In this document: one piece after another, positions 16,225 through 23,799 of the stretch | Layout: every line of letters starts with the position of its first letter | How positions within the stretch are numbered: the stretch's first letter is position 1 | From: Lachnospiraceae bacterium UBA5902 | GTDB taxonomy: Bacteria > Bacillota > Clostridia > Lachnospirales > Lachnospiraceae | DNA: 30,816 nucleotides | Direction: 5' to 3' | NCBI GenBank assembly: GCA_002431865.1 | Contig: DJEI01000023.1 | Location: 1-30,816 of the forward strand | Notes under the pieces: generated by a model | Database searches by the model: none | What the model was told of the DNA's origin: nothing | What the model saw: the letters and a program-made list of their open reading frames with translations, nothing else | Position numbers and translations under genes: made by a program

Positions 16225-17615
16225 TTTATCTCATCCATCACTTCTTCTAAAGTTCCACGGTCTGTCCGCACGCGGATATGGCAGGCACGCGCATAGACCA
16301 GTCCCCGCTCTTTCATCATCACCTGAATCTTCGCATACGGATCGTCACACTGCAACAACGGACGGTTCGTACAATGCTTTACCCGCGCATAGGTCGTATC
16401 CGCATCTGCCATCAGGTAATATACGGTTCCGACCTCTTTCAGCAGATCGCTGTTCTCCTTGCGAAGCGGCAGCCCACCGCCAGTCGCGATCACACAATGT
16501 GTCTTCTCACGAAGTTTTCTGATGACATCCGTCTCCAATGTCCGGAAATATGCCTCTCCCTTCTTCTCGAAGATCTCCGGGATCGTCATCCCCTCCTGTG
16601 CCTCAATATAAAGATCGGTATCAATAAATTCATATCCAAGCTTCTTGGCAAGTGCCTTTCCAACCGTTGTCTTTCCTGCCCCCATATAACCGATCAGGAC
16701 AATGTTATCGCCGCGCTTCTTCCCATAGATTGCGTCCTGCAACGCCAGATACACTTTATCCGTCAGCGTCTCAGACACTTTCAGATCATTCCATAATTCA
16801 TATGCAAGGATTCCCTGATAGAGTAACATCTTCAAGCCATTTACTGCTGGCACGCCAAGCTTTTCCATCTCCTTTAAGAATGGGGTCTGTGCCGGATTGT
16901 AGATCAGGTCAACGCCTGCCTTCGCCATCGCATAGAACGCATCGCCGAAGTCAAACGGCATTCCGTCGCCCTCATGCAGTCCGACCGAAGTACACTGGAT
17001 CATCAGGTATTTTCCATCCGGAATGCTCTTATAATCCTCCGAAGCCACTGCCTGTACCACCGTCTTTCCTGCAAACGCATTCATATCGTCCGCAATTGCC
17101 TGTGCGCGCGCAAATGTCCGGTTTACGATATACACCTGCTTTGCGCCATAGCTGACACACATATACGCAACCGCACGTGCGGCACCGCCTGCGCCAAGCA
17201 TGATAACCGTCTCATCCTTTAACGCAATTTCTTCTGTCTCTAACGCTTTCGCCAGTCCCGGCATATCCGTGTTGTAGCCCTTATAGCCACCCTCCACACG
17301 GACAAGTGTATTGACCGCGCCGATCGTCTTCGCGGCTATATCGACATCCACGAGACTCTCCATCACATGCTGCTTGTGTGGCACGGTAATATTCAGTCCC
17401 AGCACGCCCTCGTCATACGCAAGCTTCACACAATGAGAAAGCTCATCGTCCTCCACGCAGAATGGCACGTACCGCTCTGACAGTCCGAGTGCATCGCTGA
17501 GCGTGTCATGGATGACCGGTGACAATGTATGTTTGATCGGATTTCCGAAGATTCCAAGCAGATGCTCTGCGGTGACATCCTCATAACCCTGTATCGCATA
17601 TTTCATGATTTCCAT
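16221..17615 (-). CDS. aroE: Shikimate dehydrogenase-shikimate kinase fusion (AroE-AroK)
   Basis: One 464-residue protein carries two consecutive shikimate-pathway activities. Residues 1-290 are AroE: substrate loop FGNPIKHTLSP, NITVPHK with catalytic Lys81, YNTDMPG with Asp117, the NADP-binding GAGGAARA (141-148) and NRT. One serine of the usual S-x-S is Thr30. Residues 300-464 are AroK: Walker A GYMGAGKTT (309-317), the IDTD metal/substrate motif (331-334), YFRTLE with Arg358, GGG (379-381), and the lid Arg in NRPLL. The product would be shikimate 3-phosphate from 3-dehydroshikimate without release between steps. ATG 17615 follows AGGGGA; ATG 17606 is in frame. Coupled by ATGA overlap to azlC. 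Confidence 0.95.
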   Translation of the reverse strand: MEIMKYAIQGYEDVTAEHLLGIFGNPIKHTLSPVIHDTLSDALGLSERYVPFCVEDDELSHCVKLAYDEGVLGLNITVPHKQHVMESLVDVDIAAKTIGAVNTLVRVEGGYKGYNTDMPGLAKALETEEIALKDETVIMLGAGGAARAVAYMCVSYGAKQVYIVNRTFARAQAIADDMNAFAGKTVVQAVASEDYKSIPDGKYLMIQCTSVGLHEGDGMPFDFGDAFYAMAKAGVDLIYNPAQTPFLKEMEKLGVPAVNGLKMLLYQGILAYELWNDLKVSETLTDKVYLALQDAIYGKKRGDNIVLIGYMGAGKTTVGKALAKKLGYEFIDTDLYIEAQEGMTIPEIFEKKGEAYFRTLETDVIRKLREKTHCVIATGGGLPLRKENSDLLKEVGTVYYLMADADTTYARVKHCTNRPLLQCDDPYAKIQVMMKERGLVYARACHIRVRTDRGTLEEVMDEIK

Positions 17616-17634
17616 CGCTATTTTCCCCTGTTTC

Positions 17635-17654
17635 GTCTATAATTGTCTATAATC
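17635..17654. repeat. Tandem 10-base repeat in the aroE-aroK leader
   Basis: GTCTATAATT and GTCTATAATC lie directly head to tail between the promoter and start codon of the fusion gene. The ten-base period is close to one helix turn, so it could be a protein-binding site, but no regulator is suggested by the sequence. Confidence 0.4.
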
Positions 17655-17671
17655 AGACATTTTCTTCAAAT

Positions 17672-17699
17672 ATAATACCATAAAAGTGAAAACCTGCAA
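17672..17699 (-). promoter_or_regulatory. Promoter of the aroEK-azlCD operon
   Basis: Minus-strand -35 TTGCAG (17694-17699) and -10 TATTAT (17672-17677), spacing 16, with TG one base before the -10. The leader to ATG 17615 is about 50 bases and contains the 17635-17654 repeat. Confidence 0.65.
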
Positions 17700-17706
17700 C
17701 CATTTA

Positions 17707-17732
17707 GATACATTTCGGATACATTTGTATCC
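17707..17732. promoter_or_regulatory. Operator-like direct and inverted repeats
   Basis: GATACATTT occurs at 17707-17715 and 17718-17726 (11-base period), and the second copy is part of the palindrome GGATACATTTGTATCC (17717-17732). A plus-strand TATAAT follows at once (17733-17738). The layout suggests a regulator site at the promoter of the now decayed downstream gene. Confidence 0.4.
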
Positions 17733-17803
17733 TATAATTATGAAACGCACCCAGCTACATCTATCAGCATCGAAATAAATCAGATTAACAGGAGGACGAT
17801 CTT

Positions 17804-18965
17804 ATGAAGAAAGCTATGCCCTAGCCCTGCCCTATGTCCTGCGCCCGGATGAGGAGGTAAAAAGTGCATATGCCGATATGCAGGAGGAAATTGCACAGTA
17901 TAACGACAGCGCAGATATTCCATACTCTTTGCTGCAGGAATACTATATTGCCCAGCAATGTATGGAGAATGACAACGTGGTCACCCCGATTCATACGGAT
18001 GGTTCCCTGAAATGATATCGTTTCTCATCCACCGAGAATGCGGATATTTATATAAATTTCTGCGTTATCAAAGGAACTATCAGCCAGAAGCCATACTATC
18101 TGTCGTTTATACAGACGGATTCATACTGTACAATGCTGCTCCACACGATCTACGAACCATATATTCAATATCCGCAATACTACGACACCTATGCAAACCC
18201 TCCTTATGAGAATGAATCGTACTCCAACGAATGTCAGTATTCTAAAGAAGAATCAAAAGCAATGGTGCTTGACACACTTTGTACTATGGGAATCTCCGAT
18301 TACACGATCACAGATGTACAGAAGGCTCAGACCATAAAACCCGATTACGAGATAACGAAAGATGGTGAAATCATAGCCAGCGATTCTTCAAACGATGGGT
18401 ATTCCTATGATTCCTCTCTGCTCTATGGCGGCAGAAATGTGGACGGTATCGCTCCTGTTCATATGGATTTCAATTTCTCCCGTGAACTGACCTCCGAGAC
18501 AATCGGTAAAGACGGCAGCTCCAACGATTCTTACACGAATGCCAGATATGGATTTGAAGCCATCTTCGTGAATGTCGGAAATGATAGTATCAACTATCTG
18601 GTTATCCAGAATCCGATGAAAGTAGAGGAAGTCTTAGAGACAAATGCACAACTGCTCTCTTTTGATCAGGTTGACGCAATCGCCAAAGATTACATCTCGA
18701 AGTTCGATGGGACGACTTTACCATTTTCTGCGGATAACACCTACAAAATCAAGGAGATTCAATATGGATTGATCCGGTTATTTGACGAAGAATCTGATTC
18801 CTATATGTATATTCCTGCGTGGTATTACATGATCGATGGGGAATCTCTTTCTTCCCCATTTTGTACATTTCCCCATACGTTATAATCAGTGCCATCGACG
18901 GCAGTATCTATAACCCGTGACTTGTCACACTGGAATCCACAGATAACAACCAGACAAAGGAATAA
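17804..18965 (+). pseudogene. Decayed lipoprotein/DUF6034-like gene with several lesions
   Basis: AGGAGG and ATG 17804 start a frame that ends at TAG after six codons (MKKAMP). The neighbouring frame then reads YALALPYVLRPDEEVKSAYA and on, as if the signal-peptide region had been deleted out of frame. That frame meets an in-frame TGA at 18013 and continues for about 290 further codons (YRFSSTENADIYINF ... YGFEAIFVNVGND). Near 18850-18875 the sense shifts by one base: the shifted frame gives PYVIISAIDGSIYNP, then a TGA at 18918 and a last stop at 18963. Composition and the ISAIDGS ending resemble Clostridia lipoproteins of the DUF6034 type, a tentative match. An ORF caller would report only 18133-18885. 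It is probably not functional. Confidence 0.75.
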
Positions 18966-18972
18966 GACGCAT

Positions 18973-19002
18973 AAAAAAGGGATTGCGTTTGCAATCCCTT
19001 TT
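18973..19002. terminator. rpsO terminator, bidirectional
   Basis: A 12-base-pair stem, AAAAGGGATTGC (18975-18986) with GCAATCCCTTTT (18991-19002), and a four-base loop. On the minus strand it is followed by a run of six T, ending rpsO transcription; on the plus strand the T-run at the stem end could stop transcription of the pseudogene. Confidence 0.9.
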
Positions 19003-19044
19003 GTAGTGTGTGTGATTTTAAGTTTATTTACTAATTTGTTGTTA

Positions 19045-19311
19045 TTACTTTCTAAGACCAAGCTGCTCGATAAGTGTTCTGTAACGCTCGATATCCTTGC
19101 TCTTAAGGTATGCGAGAAGGTTTCTTCTCTGACCAACCATCTTAAGAAGACCTCTTCTTGAGTGGTGATCCTTTGGATGTACCTTGAAGTGCTCATTCAG
19201 GTCGTTGATTCTTGCTGTAAGGAGTGCAACCTGCACTTCCGGTGAACCTGTATCACCTGCTGTACGAGCATACTTCTCAATGATCTCTTTCTTCTGATCT
19301 GCTGTAATCAT
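19045..19311 (-). CDS. rpsO: 30S ribosomal protein S15
   Basis: The 88-residue protein carries the S15 signature throughout: [32 protein letters not shown], the rRNA-binding [12 protein letters not shown], and [16 protein letters not shown]. It binds the central domain of 16S rRNA early in small-subunit assembly. ATG 19311 is chosen because GGAGGA stands just upstream and family members begin with MIT; the frame is open to another ATG at 19326 that forms part of the ribosome binding site. Monocistronic by its own promoter and terminator, though readthrough from the ChW gene is possible. Confidence 0.97.
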   Translation of the reverse strand: MITADQKKEIIEKYARTAGDTGSPEVQVALLTARINDLNEHFKVHPKDHHSRRGLLKMVGQRRNLLAYLKSKDIERYRTLIEQLGLRK

Positions 19312-19339
19312 GCTTTTTTCCTCCATTTTCTTATTTTGT

Positions 19340-19385
19340 CCAGTCGCTGAGTTATGGTCGGAGTGATCCTATAACCAAGTGACGG
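19340..19385 (-). promoter_or_regulatory. rpsO leader hairpin, possible S15 autoregulatory element
   Basis: In the short leader, CCGTCACTTGGTTAT (mRNA sense, from 19385) can pair with ATAACTCAGCGACTGG (to 19340) around a 15-base loop, with two mismatches, a G-U pair and a bulge. S15 genes are commonly autoregulated by leader folds, of several unrelated types. This fold is visible but its function is inferred. Confidence 0.4.
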
Positions 19386-19393
19386 CATTTGAT

Positions 19394-19422
19394 ATCTTAC
19401 CACAAAACTTTCATCTTGTAAA
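19394..19422 (-). promoter_or_regulatory. rpsO promoter
   Basis: Minus-strand -35 TTTACA (19417-19422), 17-base spacer, -10 TAAGAT (19394-19399) with TG one base upstream. It lies only nine bases after the stop of the ChW gene, with no terminator between them. Confidence 0.75.
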
Positions 19423-19430
19423 GCACTATT

Positions 19431-21089
19431 TTACTTATAGGTTCCACCACCGATATAATCCTCGGCTCTCTCACTTCCATGTGTGAATTTGTAGCCGATT
19501 CCTAACCATTCACTGTTTGTTTTACCAAAATATCGAAGTGGATCTGCCCAATTATTATCGGCATTCTGTGGATCGAAGTTGTACCAGATTCCATTGATTT
19601 TGATGACACACCAGTAATGCCCGCCATACGAGTTATCTGCACGTAATGTCTCGCCTCCGACTCGATATGCATCAAAGCCAAGTGCTCTTGCAAATACAAC
19701 CATTGCTGAACCATAATTGATACAGGTTCCATAACGCTGCCCATTCACACCACAAATGATTGTCTTTGCAAAGCTGACAACCTGTCGATCCCGATTATTA
19801 GAATACGAAACATTGGTGTTATTCCATGATCCTGTGTAACCATCATACTTATAAAATGAATTGTCTATAATCCACTTATAACATGCCAGAAGCTTGTCAT
19901 AATTATCCATTCCCGGTTTTACGACCTGTGCCAATACTTCCTGCACCTTTGTATCAATTGCCGTATCTCTGGTTATGGTTGGAACCAATACAGCCTCACT
20001 CAGAACCTTGCGCAGATTCTCGCTGGTCGCCTTGTCGTTTGCTTCCTTCTCTGCTTCTTCCTGTCGTTTCTTTTCTTCTTCCTTTTCCTTCTCGATCTGC
20101 TTTGCAATCGCAGCATCGACATACGGATATTTCGTCTCGCCCGGTGCAGTCTCGCCCTTTTCTACCAGCACGATCTCGATTGCCTCCAGACGCTTTGCAA
20201 GCCCGGATGTTCCGGAAACCTCTCCGTTACATGCCCAGTCAAGCCATCCATATGTCTGACTATGTACACGGTAATACACATCGAACTTCTCTGCCATCTC
20301 TCCGGTCAGCTTGATCTTGATTGCTTCGAGACGCTTCGCCTGTCCAAATGTACCTGCCTGCATATCATTTGTTACCCAATCCATCCAGCCGTAGGTCTGG
20401 CAATGAACGGAATAGGTAATACCACCCGTACAGCTTGTATCTGGCACGTCAATCTTGATTGCCTCCAGACGCTTGCCCTCACCGGTTGTTCCAGACTGCT
20501 TACCATCTTCCACATAATCCAGCCATCCATGTGTTTGTACATGTGTCGTATACTTGATATCTGCATCATCGGCACCATTTTTACGAACGAGCTTGATCTG
20601 GATTGCTTCGAGACGCTTCGCCTGTCCGGTCGTACCACACTCTGCACCGTTCTTTACCCAGTCTGTCCAGCCATAGGTCTGTCTGTGTACACGATATACA
20701 ACATCATACACCTCAGCAAGCTGTCCGGTCAGACGGATCTTGATTGCTTCAAGACGTTTTGCCTCCCCGGTCGTACCACACTCTTCGCTGTCCTTCTTTG
20801 TCCCAATGCTCCAGCCATAGGTCTGCACATGTGTTTCGTATTCCACACTTCCGGAAAGCTCAGACTTTACCCAGATCTTGATGGATTCCAGACGCTTCGC
20901 CTGTCCGGATGTACCAGTTACCTCGCCGTTTTTGGCTACGCCAAGTCCCCAGCCATACGTCTGACAATGCACTGCATAATAAATATCTGCATCTGTACTT
21001 GCCGCTTTCGCTGTGCCCGCTGTATTTCCTGTCTGAACCAGTCCAAGCACCATCACACATATCAATATTCTCGCTAAAATCTTTTTCAT
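19431..21089 (-). CDS. Secreted ChW-repeat protein with transglutaminase-like domain
   Basis: Signal peptide at residues 1-29 (ILARILICVMVLGLV ... AKAA). Six ChW (clostridial hydrophobic, conserved Trp) repeats follow between about 35 and 310, each of the form Y-x-x-H-x-Q-T-Y-G-W, then G-T-x-G, then KRLEAI-x-I. Next is a Lys/Glu-rich coiled-coil linker (about 325-365) and a transglutaminase/protease-like domain with a Cys-His-Asp set: Cys near 455 (YGTCINYGSA), His near 490 (GGHYWC), Asp near 507 (YNFDPQ). ChW repeats are thought to bind surface or substrate polymers; the enzyme part may cross-link or cleave proteins at the cell surface. AGAGGA precedes ATG 21089. Repeat 1 is less perfect (WGLGVAKNG). 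The target is unknown. Confidence 0.88.
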   Translation of the reverse strand: MKKILARILICVMVLGLVQTGNTAGTAKAASTDADIYYAVHCQTYGWGLGVAKNGEVTGTSGQAKRLESIKIWVKSELSGSVEYETHVQTYGWSIGTKKDSEECGTTGEAKRLEAIKIRLTGQLAEVYDVVYRVHRQTYGWTDWVKNGAECGTTGQAKRLEAIQIKLVRKNGADDADIKYTTHVQTHGWLDYVEDGKQSGTTGEGKRLEAIKIDVPDTSCTGGITYSVHCQTYGWMDWVTNDMQAGTFGQAKRLEAIKIKLTGEMAEKFDVYYRVHSQTYGWLDWACNGEVSGTSGLAKRLEAIEIVLVEKGETAPGETKYPYVDAAIAKQIEKEKEEEKKRQEEAEKEANDKATSENLRKVLSEAVLVPTITRDTAIDTKVQEVLAQVVKPGMDNYDKLLACYKWIIDNSFYKYDGYTGSWNNTNVSYSNNRDRQVVSFAKTIICGVNGQRYGTCINYGSAMVVFARALGFDAYRVGGETLRADNSYGGHYWCVIKINGIWYNFDPQNADNNWADPLRYFGKTNSEWLGIGYKFTHGSERAEDYIGGGTYK

Positions 21090-21109
21090 CTGCTATTCCT
21101 CTTCTTTGT

Positions 21110-21128
21110 TTTGTAACAATTTTGTAAC
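21110..21128 (+). promoter_or_regulatory. WalR-like box TGTAAC-N5-TGTAAC
   Basis: TGTAAC at 21112-21117 and 21123-21128, separated by five bases, exactly fits the WalR (YycF) consensus TGTWAH-N5-TGTWAH. It adjoins the -10 box of the cell-surface ChW gene on the opposite strand, over the predicted transcription start, so it would fit repression. The regulator itself is not in the window. Confidence 0.5.
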
Positions 21129-21157
21129 ATTATCGCACATGTACAGGAAAAAATCAA
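21129..21157 (-). promoter_or_regulatory. Promoter of the ChW-transglutaminase gene
   Basis: Minus-strand -35 TTGATT (21152-21157), 17-base spacer, -10 GATAAT (21129-21134) with an extended TG. The predicted start near 21122 lies within the WalR-like direct repeat. Confidence 0.65.
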
Positions 21158-21164
21158 CAGGCTC

Positions 21165-21193
21165 TTCCTATTTTTCACAAAAAGATGTATAAT
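21165..21193 (+). promoter_or_regulatory. Promoter of aroC and the O-acetylation genes
   Basis: A perfect -10 TATAAT (21188-21193), 17-base spacer and a weak -35 TTCCTA (21165-21170). It points away from the ChW promoter; the two -35 boxes are only seven bases apart. Confidence 0.55.
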
Positions 21194-21230
21194 TCCTCCA
21201 AATGTATATTTATGAAAGGAATTTATTACC

Positions 21231-22331
21231 ATGGCAGGTTCTATATACGGAAAATTATTTACAGTCACTACATGGGGCGAATCACACGGCAAAGGACTCG
21301 GTGTTGTCATCGACGGCTGTCCGGCTGGGATTGCGCTTTCTGAGGAGGATATCCAGATCTATCTCGACCGCAGAAAGCCGGGACAGAACGAATTTACGAC
21401 CAAGCGAAACGAAGGCGACAAGGTTTCTATCCTGTCCGGCATCTTCGAAGGAAAGACAACCGGAACGCCGATTTCCCTCGTTGTTATGAATGAGGATCAG
21501 AAATCAAAGGATTACGGTTCCATCGCAGAAAGCTATCGTCCGGGACATGCGGACTACTGCTTTGATGAGAAGTATGGATTCCGCGATTACCGGGGCGGCG
21601 GGCGTTCTTCCGGCCGGGAGACAATCGGCAGAGTCGCTGCAGGTGCAGTTGCTGCCAAGGTCTTAAAAGAGCTTGGTATTACCCTTACTGCATACACACG
21701 TGCGATCGGAACGATCAAGGTCGCAAAGGATGCATTCAATCTTAATCAGGTCAACCAGAACCCACTCTATATGCCAAATAACGACTGTGCAGCAGACGCA
21801 GCCGCTTATCTCAGTGAAATGATGGAGAAAAAAGATTCGGTCGGTTCTATGGTGGAATGTATCATAACCGGTGTTCCTGCTGGTGTTGGTGAACCTGTCT
21901 TTGACAAACTCGACGCGAAGCTGGCGCAGGCTGTCATGTCGATCGGTGCTGTCAAGGCAATCGAAATCGGGGATGGCACTGCGGTTGTCTCTTCCATCGG
22001 TTCTGAGAACAATGACAAGTTCTATATGGATGGCAACACGGTCAAAAAGCGCACTAACCACTCTGGCGGCACACTGGGCGGCATGAGTGACGGCAGTCCG
22101 ATTCTCGTACGTGCCTCCTTTAAGCCAACACCTTCCATCTTTCAGGCGCAGGATACCATCACGCGTGCACACAAAGAGGTTGTAATGGAGATCAAGGGCC
22201 GTCACGATCCGATCATCGGTCCACGTGCAGTCGTTGTCGTTGAATCCATGTGTGCGATTACCGTATTGGATCTGCTGATGCAGAATGCAACCGCAAAGCT
22301 GGACAATCTGAAAAAAATTTATCATTCATAA
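21231..22331 (+). CDS. aroC: Chorismate synthase
   Basis: Last enzyme of the shikimate pathway, making chorismate from 5-enolpyruvylshikimate 3-phosphate with reduced FMN. The 366-residue product has the usual length and all three classic signatures: GESHGKGLG near the N-terminus, the central [20 protein letters not shown] with [10 protein letters not shown], and [12 protein letters not shown] near the C-terminus. AAAGGAA precedes the ATG. It lies apart from aroE-aroK and leads a plus-strand unit whose other genes act on the cell surface, so its position looks like a shared promoter rather than a pathway operon. Confidence 0.97.
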   Translation: MAGSIYGKLFTVTTWGESHGKGLGVVIDGCPAGIALSEEDIQIYLDRRKPGQNEFTTKRNEGDKVSILSGIFEGKTTGTPISLVVMNEDQKSKDYGSIAESYRPGHADYCFDEKYGFRDYRGGGRSSGRETIGRVAAGAVAAKVLKELGITLTAYTRAIGTIKVAKDAFNLNQVNQNPLYMPNNDCAADAAAYLSEMMEKKDSVGSMVECIITGVPAGVGEPVFDKLDAKLAQAVMSIGAVKAIEIGDGTAVVSSIGSENNDKFYMDGNTVKKRTNHSGGTLGGMSDGSPILVRASFKPTPSIFQAQDTITRAHKEVVMEIKGRHDPIIGPRAVVVVESMCAITVLDLLMQNATAKLDNLKKIYHS

Positions 22332-22355
22332 TATATAGGAAAAGGATTTAGTAGA

Positions 22356-23783
22356 ATGGTCTTTTCAAGTATTGAATTTATGTTCCGCTTTTTACCAATC
22401 TTTCTGATTGTGTATTTTGCAGCGGCACCAAAATACAGAAATATAATATTGCTGATCGGCAGCTTAATCTTCTACGGCGTTGGAGAGCCTTCGTATATCA
22501 TTCTGATGATTCTCTCCATCCTCGTCAATCATTTTGCAGCCGTCAACATCTACACCGCATGGAAACGCGAGGATGGCACGCAGGCATCCACAGAGACAAC
22601 CCGAAAGGTCTGGCTTATCGCTGCCATGGTCTTTAATTTCGGAATGTTATTTGTCTTTAAGTACCTGAACTTCTTTATTGGCATCATCAATGGAATTGCA
22701 GGTACAACCGTATTAAAGCTTGTGTCACTCACCCTGCCGCTTGGAATCAGCTTCTACACTTTTCAAGCTGCTTCCTATGTAATTGACATCTACCGCAGGA
22801 AATATGAAATTGCCAACGGACTTTTAGATTTTGCAACGTATCTCTGTATGTTTCCACAGTTGATTGCCGGTCCGATCGTCAGCTTCGCAGAAGTTAAAGA
22901 TGATCTGCACAGACGGCGCAAGATCAGCCTGTCAAAAATTGAATGGGGCACGACGATCTTCGTGCTTGGACTTGCTTACAAGGTTCTGCTGGCGAACAAG
23001 ATTGCTTCCCTCTGGAATACGGTTATGACGGCTGGTGTCATGGGAATCCATCCACTAACTGCATGGCTTGGTTCGTGGGGATTTTCGATGCAGCTCTTCT
23101 TCGACTTCTTCGGATATTCCCTGATGGCAATCGGGCTTGGACGTATTCTTGGATTCAAGTTCCCGACGAATTTCAAGAACCCGTACTGTGCCACTTCTTC
23201 CACGGATTTCTGGCGCAGATGGCATATCACACTCAGCAGATGGTTCCGGGAATATGTCTATATTCCACTGGGTGGAAACCGCAAGGGGCAGAAACGTATG
23301 ATTCTCAATATGTTTATCGTATGGCTGCTCACCGGTCTCTGGCATGGCGCAGATTGGAACTTTATTATATGGGGTATGTTCTTCTTCGTACTGCTGACTG
23401 TCGAGAAGTTATTTTTGCTGGACAAGCTGGAACGGCATGCGATCTTATCCCATATTTATATGCTGATCGTAATTCCGGTTTCCTGGACGATCTTCAATAT
23501 TTCCGATCTGCCAACGCTCGGAAATTATATCAAGCGGTTATTTTTCCTTCCGGTCAAGGGATCGGTCAAAATCGATACCTTCCCGAAGTTTCTGGAATTG
23601 TTCGGCACCTACTGGTGGCTGCTCGCGATCTGTGCCATCTGCTGTACGCCGATTCCAATCCGCCTGTTAAAGCGTTTTTACAAGACATGGGTATGCAAGC
23701 TTCTCATGCTGGCACTCTTCTGGCTCTCGGTATATCAGATTGCCTCCGGTGCAAATAACCCATTCCTGTATTTCCGGTTCTGA
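22356..23783 (+). CDS. MBOAT membrane O-acyltransferase (AlgI/PatA type)
   Basis: Polytopic membrane protein of 475 residues with the AlgI/DltB-type MBOAT core: FYTFQAASYVIDIYRRK, MFPQLIAGPIVSF, FWRRWHITLSRWFREYVYIPLGGN, and the catalytic-His region LLTGLWHGADWNFIIWG. This family moves an acyl group, usually acetyl, across the membrane for transfer to surface glycans. It starts 24 bases after aroC and ends 16 bases before an SGNH-type protein; such MBOAT-SGNH pairs carry out O-acetylation of exopolysaccharide or peptidoglycan (AlgI with AlgJ/X, PatA with PatB). DltB is less likely because no dltA, dltC or dltD is nearby. The acceptor glycan is unknown. Confidence 0.92.
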   Translation: MVFSSIEFMFRFLPIFLIVYFAAAPKYRNIILLIGSLIFYGVGEPSYIILMILSILVNHFAAVNIYTAWKREDGTQASTETTRKVWLIAAMVFNFGMLFVFKYLNFFIGIINGIAGTTVLKLVSLTLPLGISFYTFQAASYVIDIYRRKYEIANGLLDFATYLCMFPQLIAGPIVSFAEVKDDLHRRRKISLSKIEWGTTIFVLGLAYKVLLANKIASLWNTVMTAGVMGIHPLTAWLGSWGFSMQLFFDFFGYSLMAIGLGRILGFKFPTNFKNPYCATSSTDFWRRWHITLSRWFREYVYIPLGGNRKGQKRMILNMFIVWLLTGLWHGADWNFIIWGMFFFVLLTVEKLFLLDKLERHAILSHIYMLIVIPVSWTIFNISDLPTLGNYIKRLFFLPVKGSVKIDTFPKFLELFGTYWWLLAICAICCTPIPIRLLKRFYKTWVCKLLMLALFWLSVYQIASGANNPFLYFRF

Positions 23784-23799
23784 TTGAATGAGGGTGATA

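Noticed and set aside
18013..18015. In-frame TGA read as selenocysteine or recoded codon
   Set aside because: The same gene has an N-terminal frame loss, another TGA and a C-terminal shift, so decay explains it better; no selenocysteine context was seen.
18889..19161. Plus-strand frame crossing the rpsO terminator into rpsO
   Set aside because: It is the pseudogene tail read in another frame and then antisense rpsO.
21663..22325. Minus-strand open frame of 220 codons opposite aroC
   Set aside because: Shadow of the aroC codon pattern, His/Asp/Arg-rich, without start signals or family motifs.
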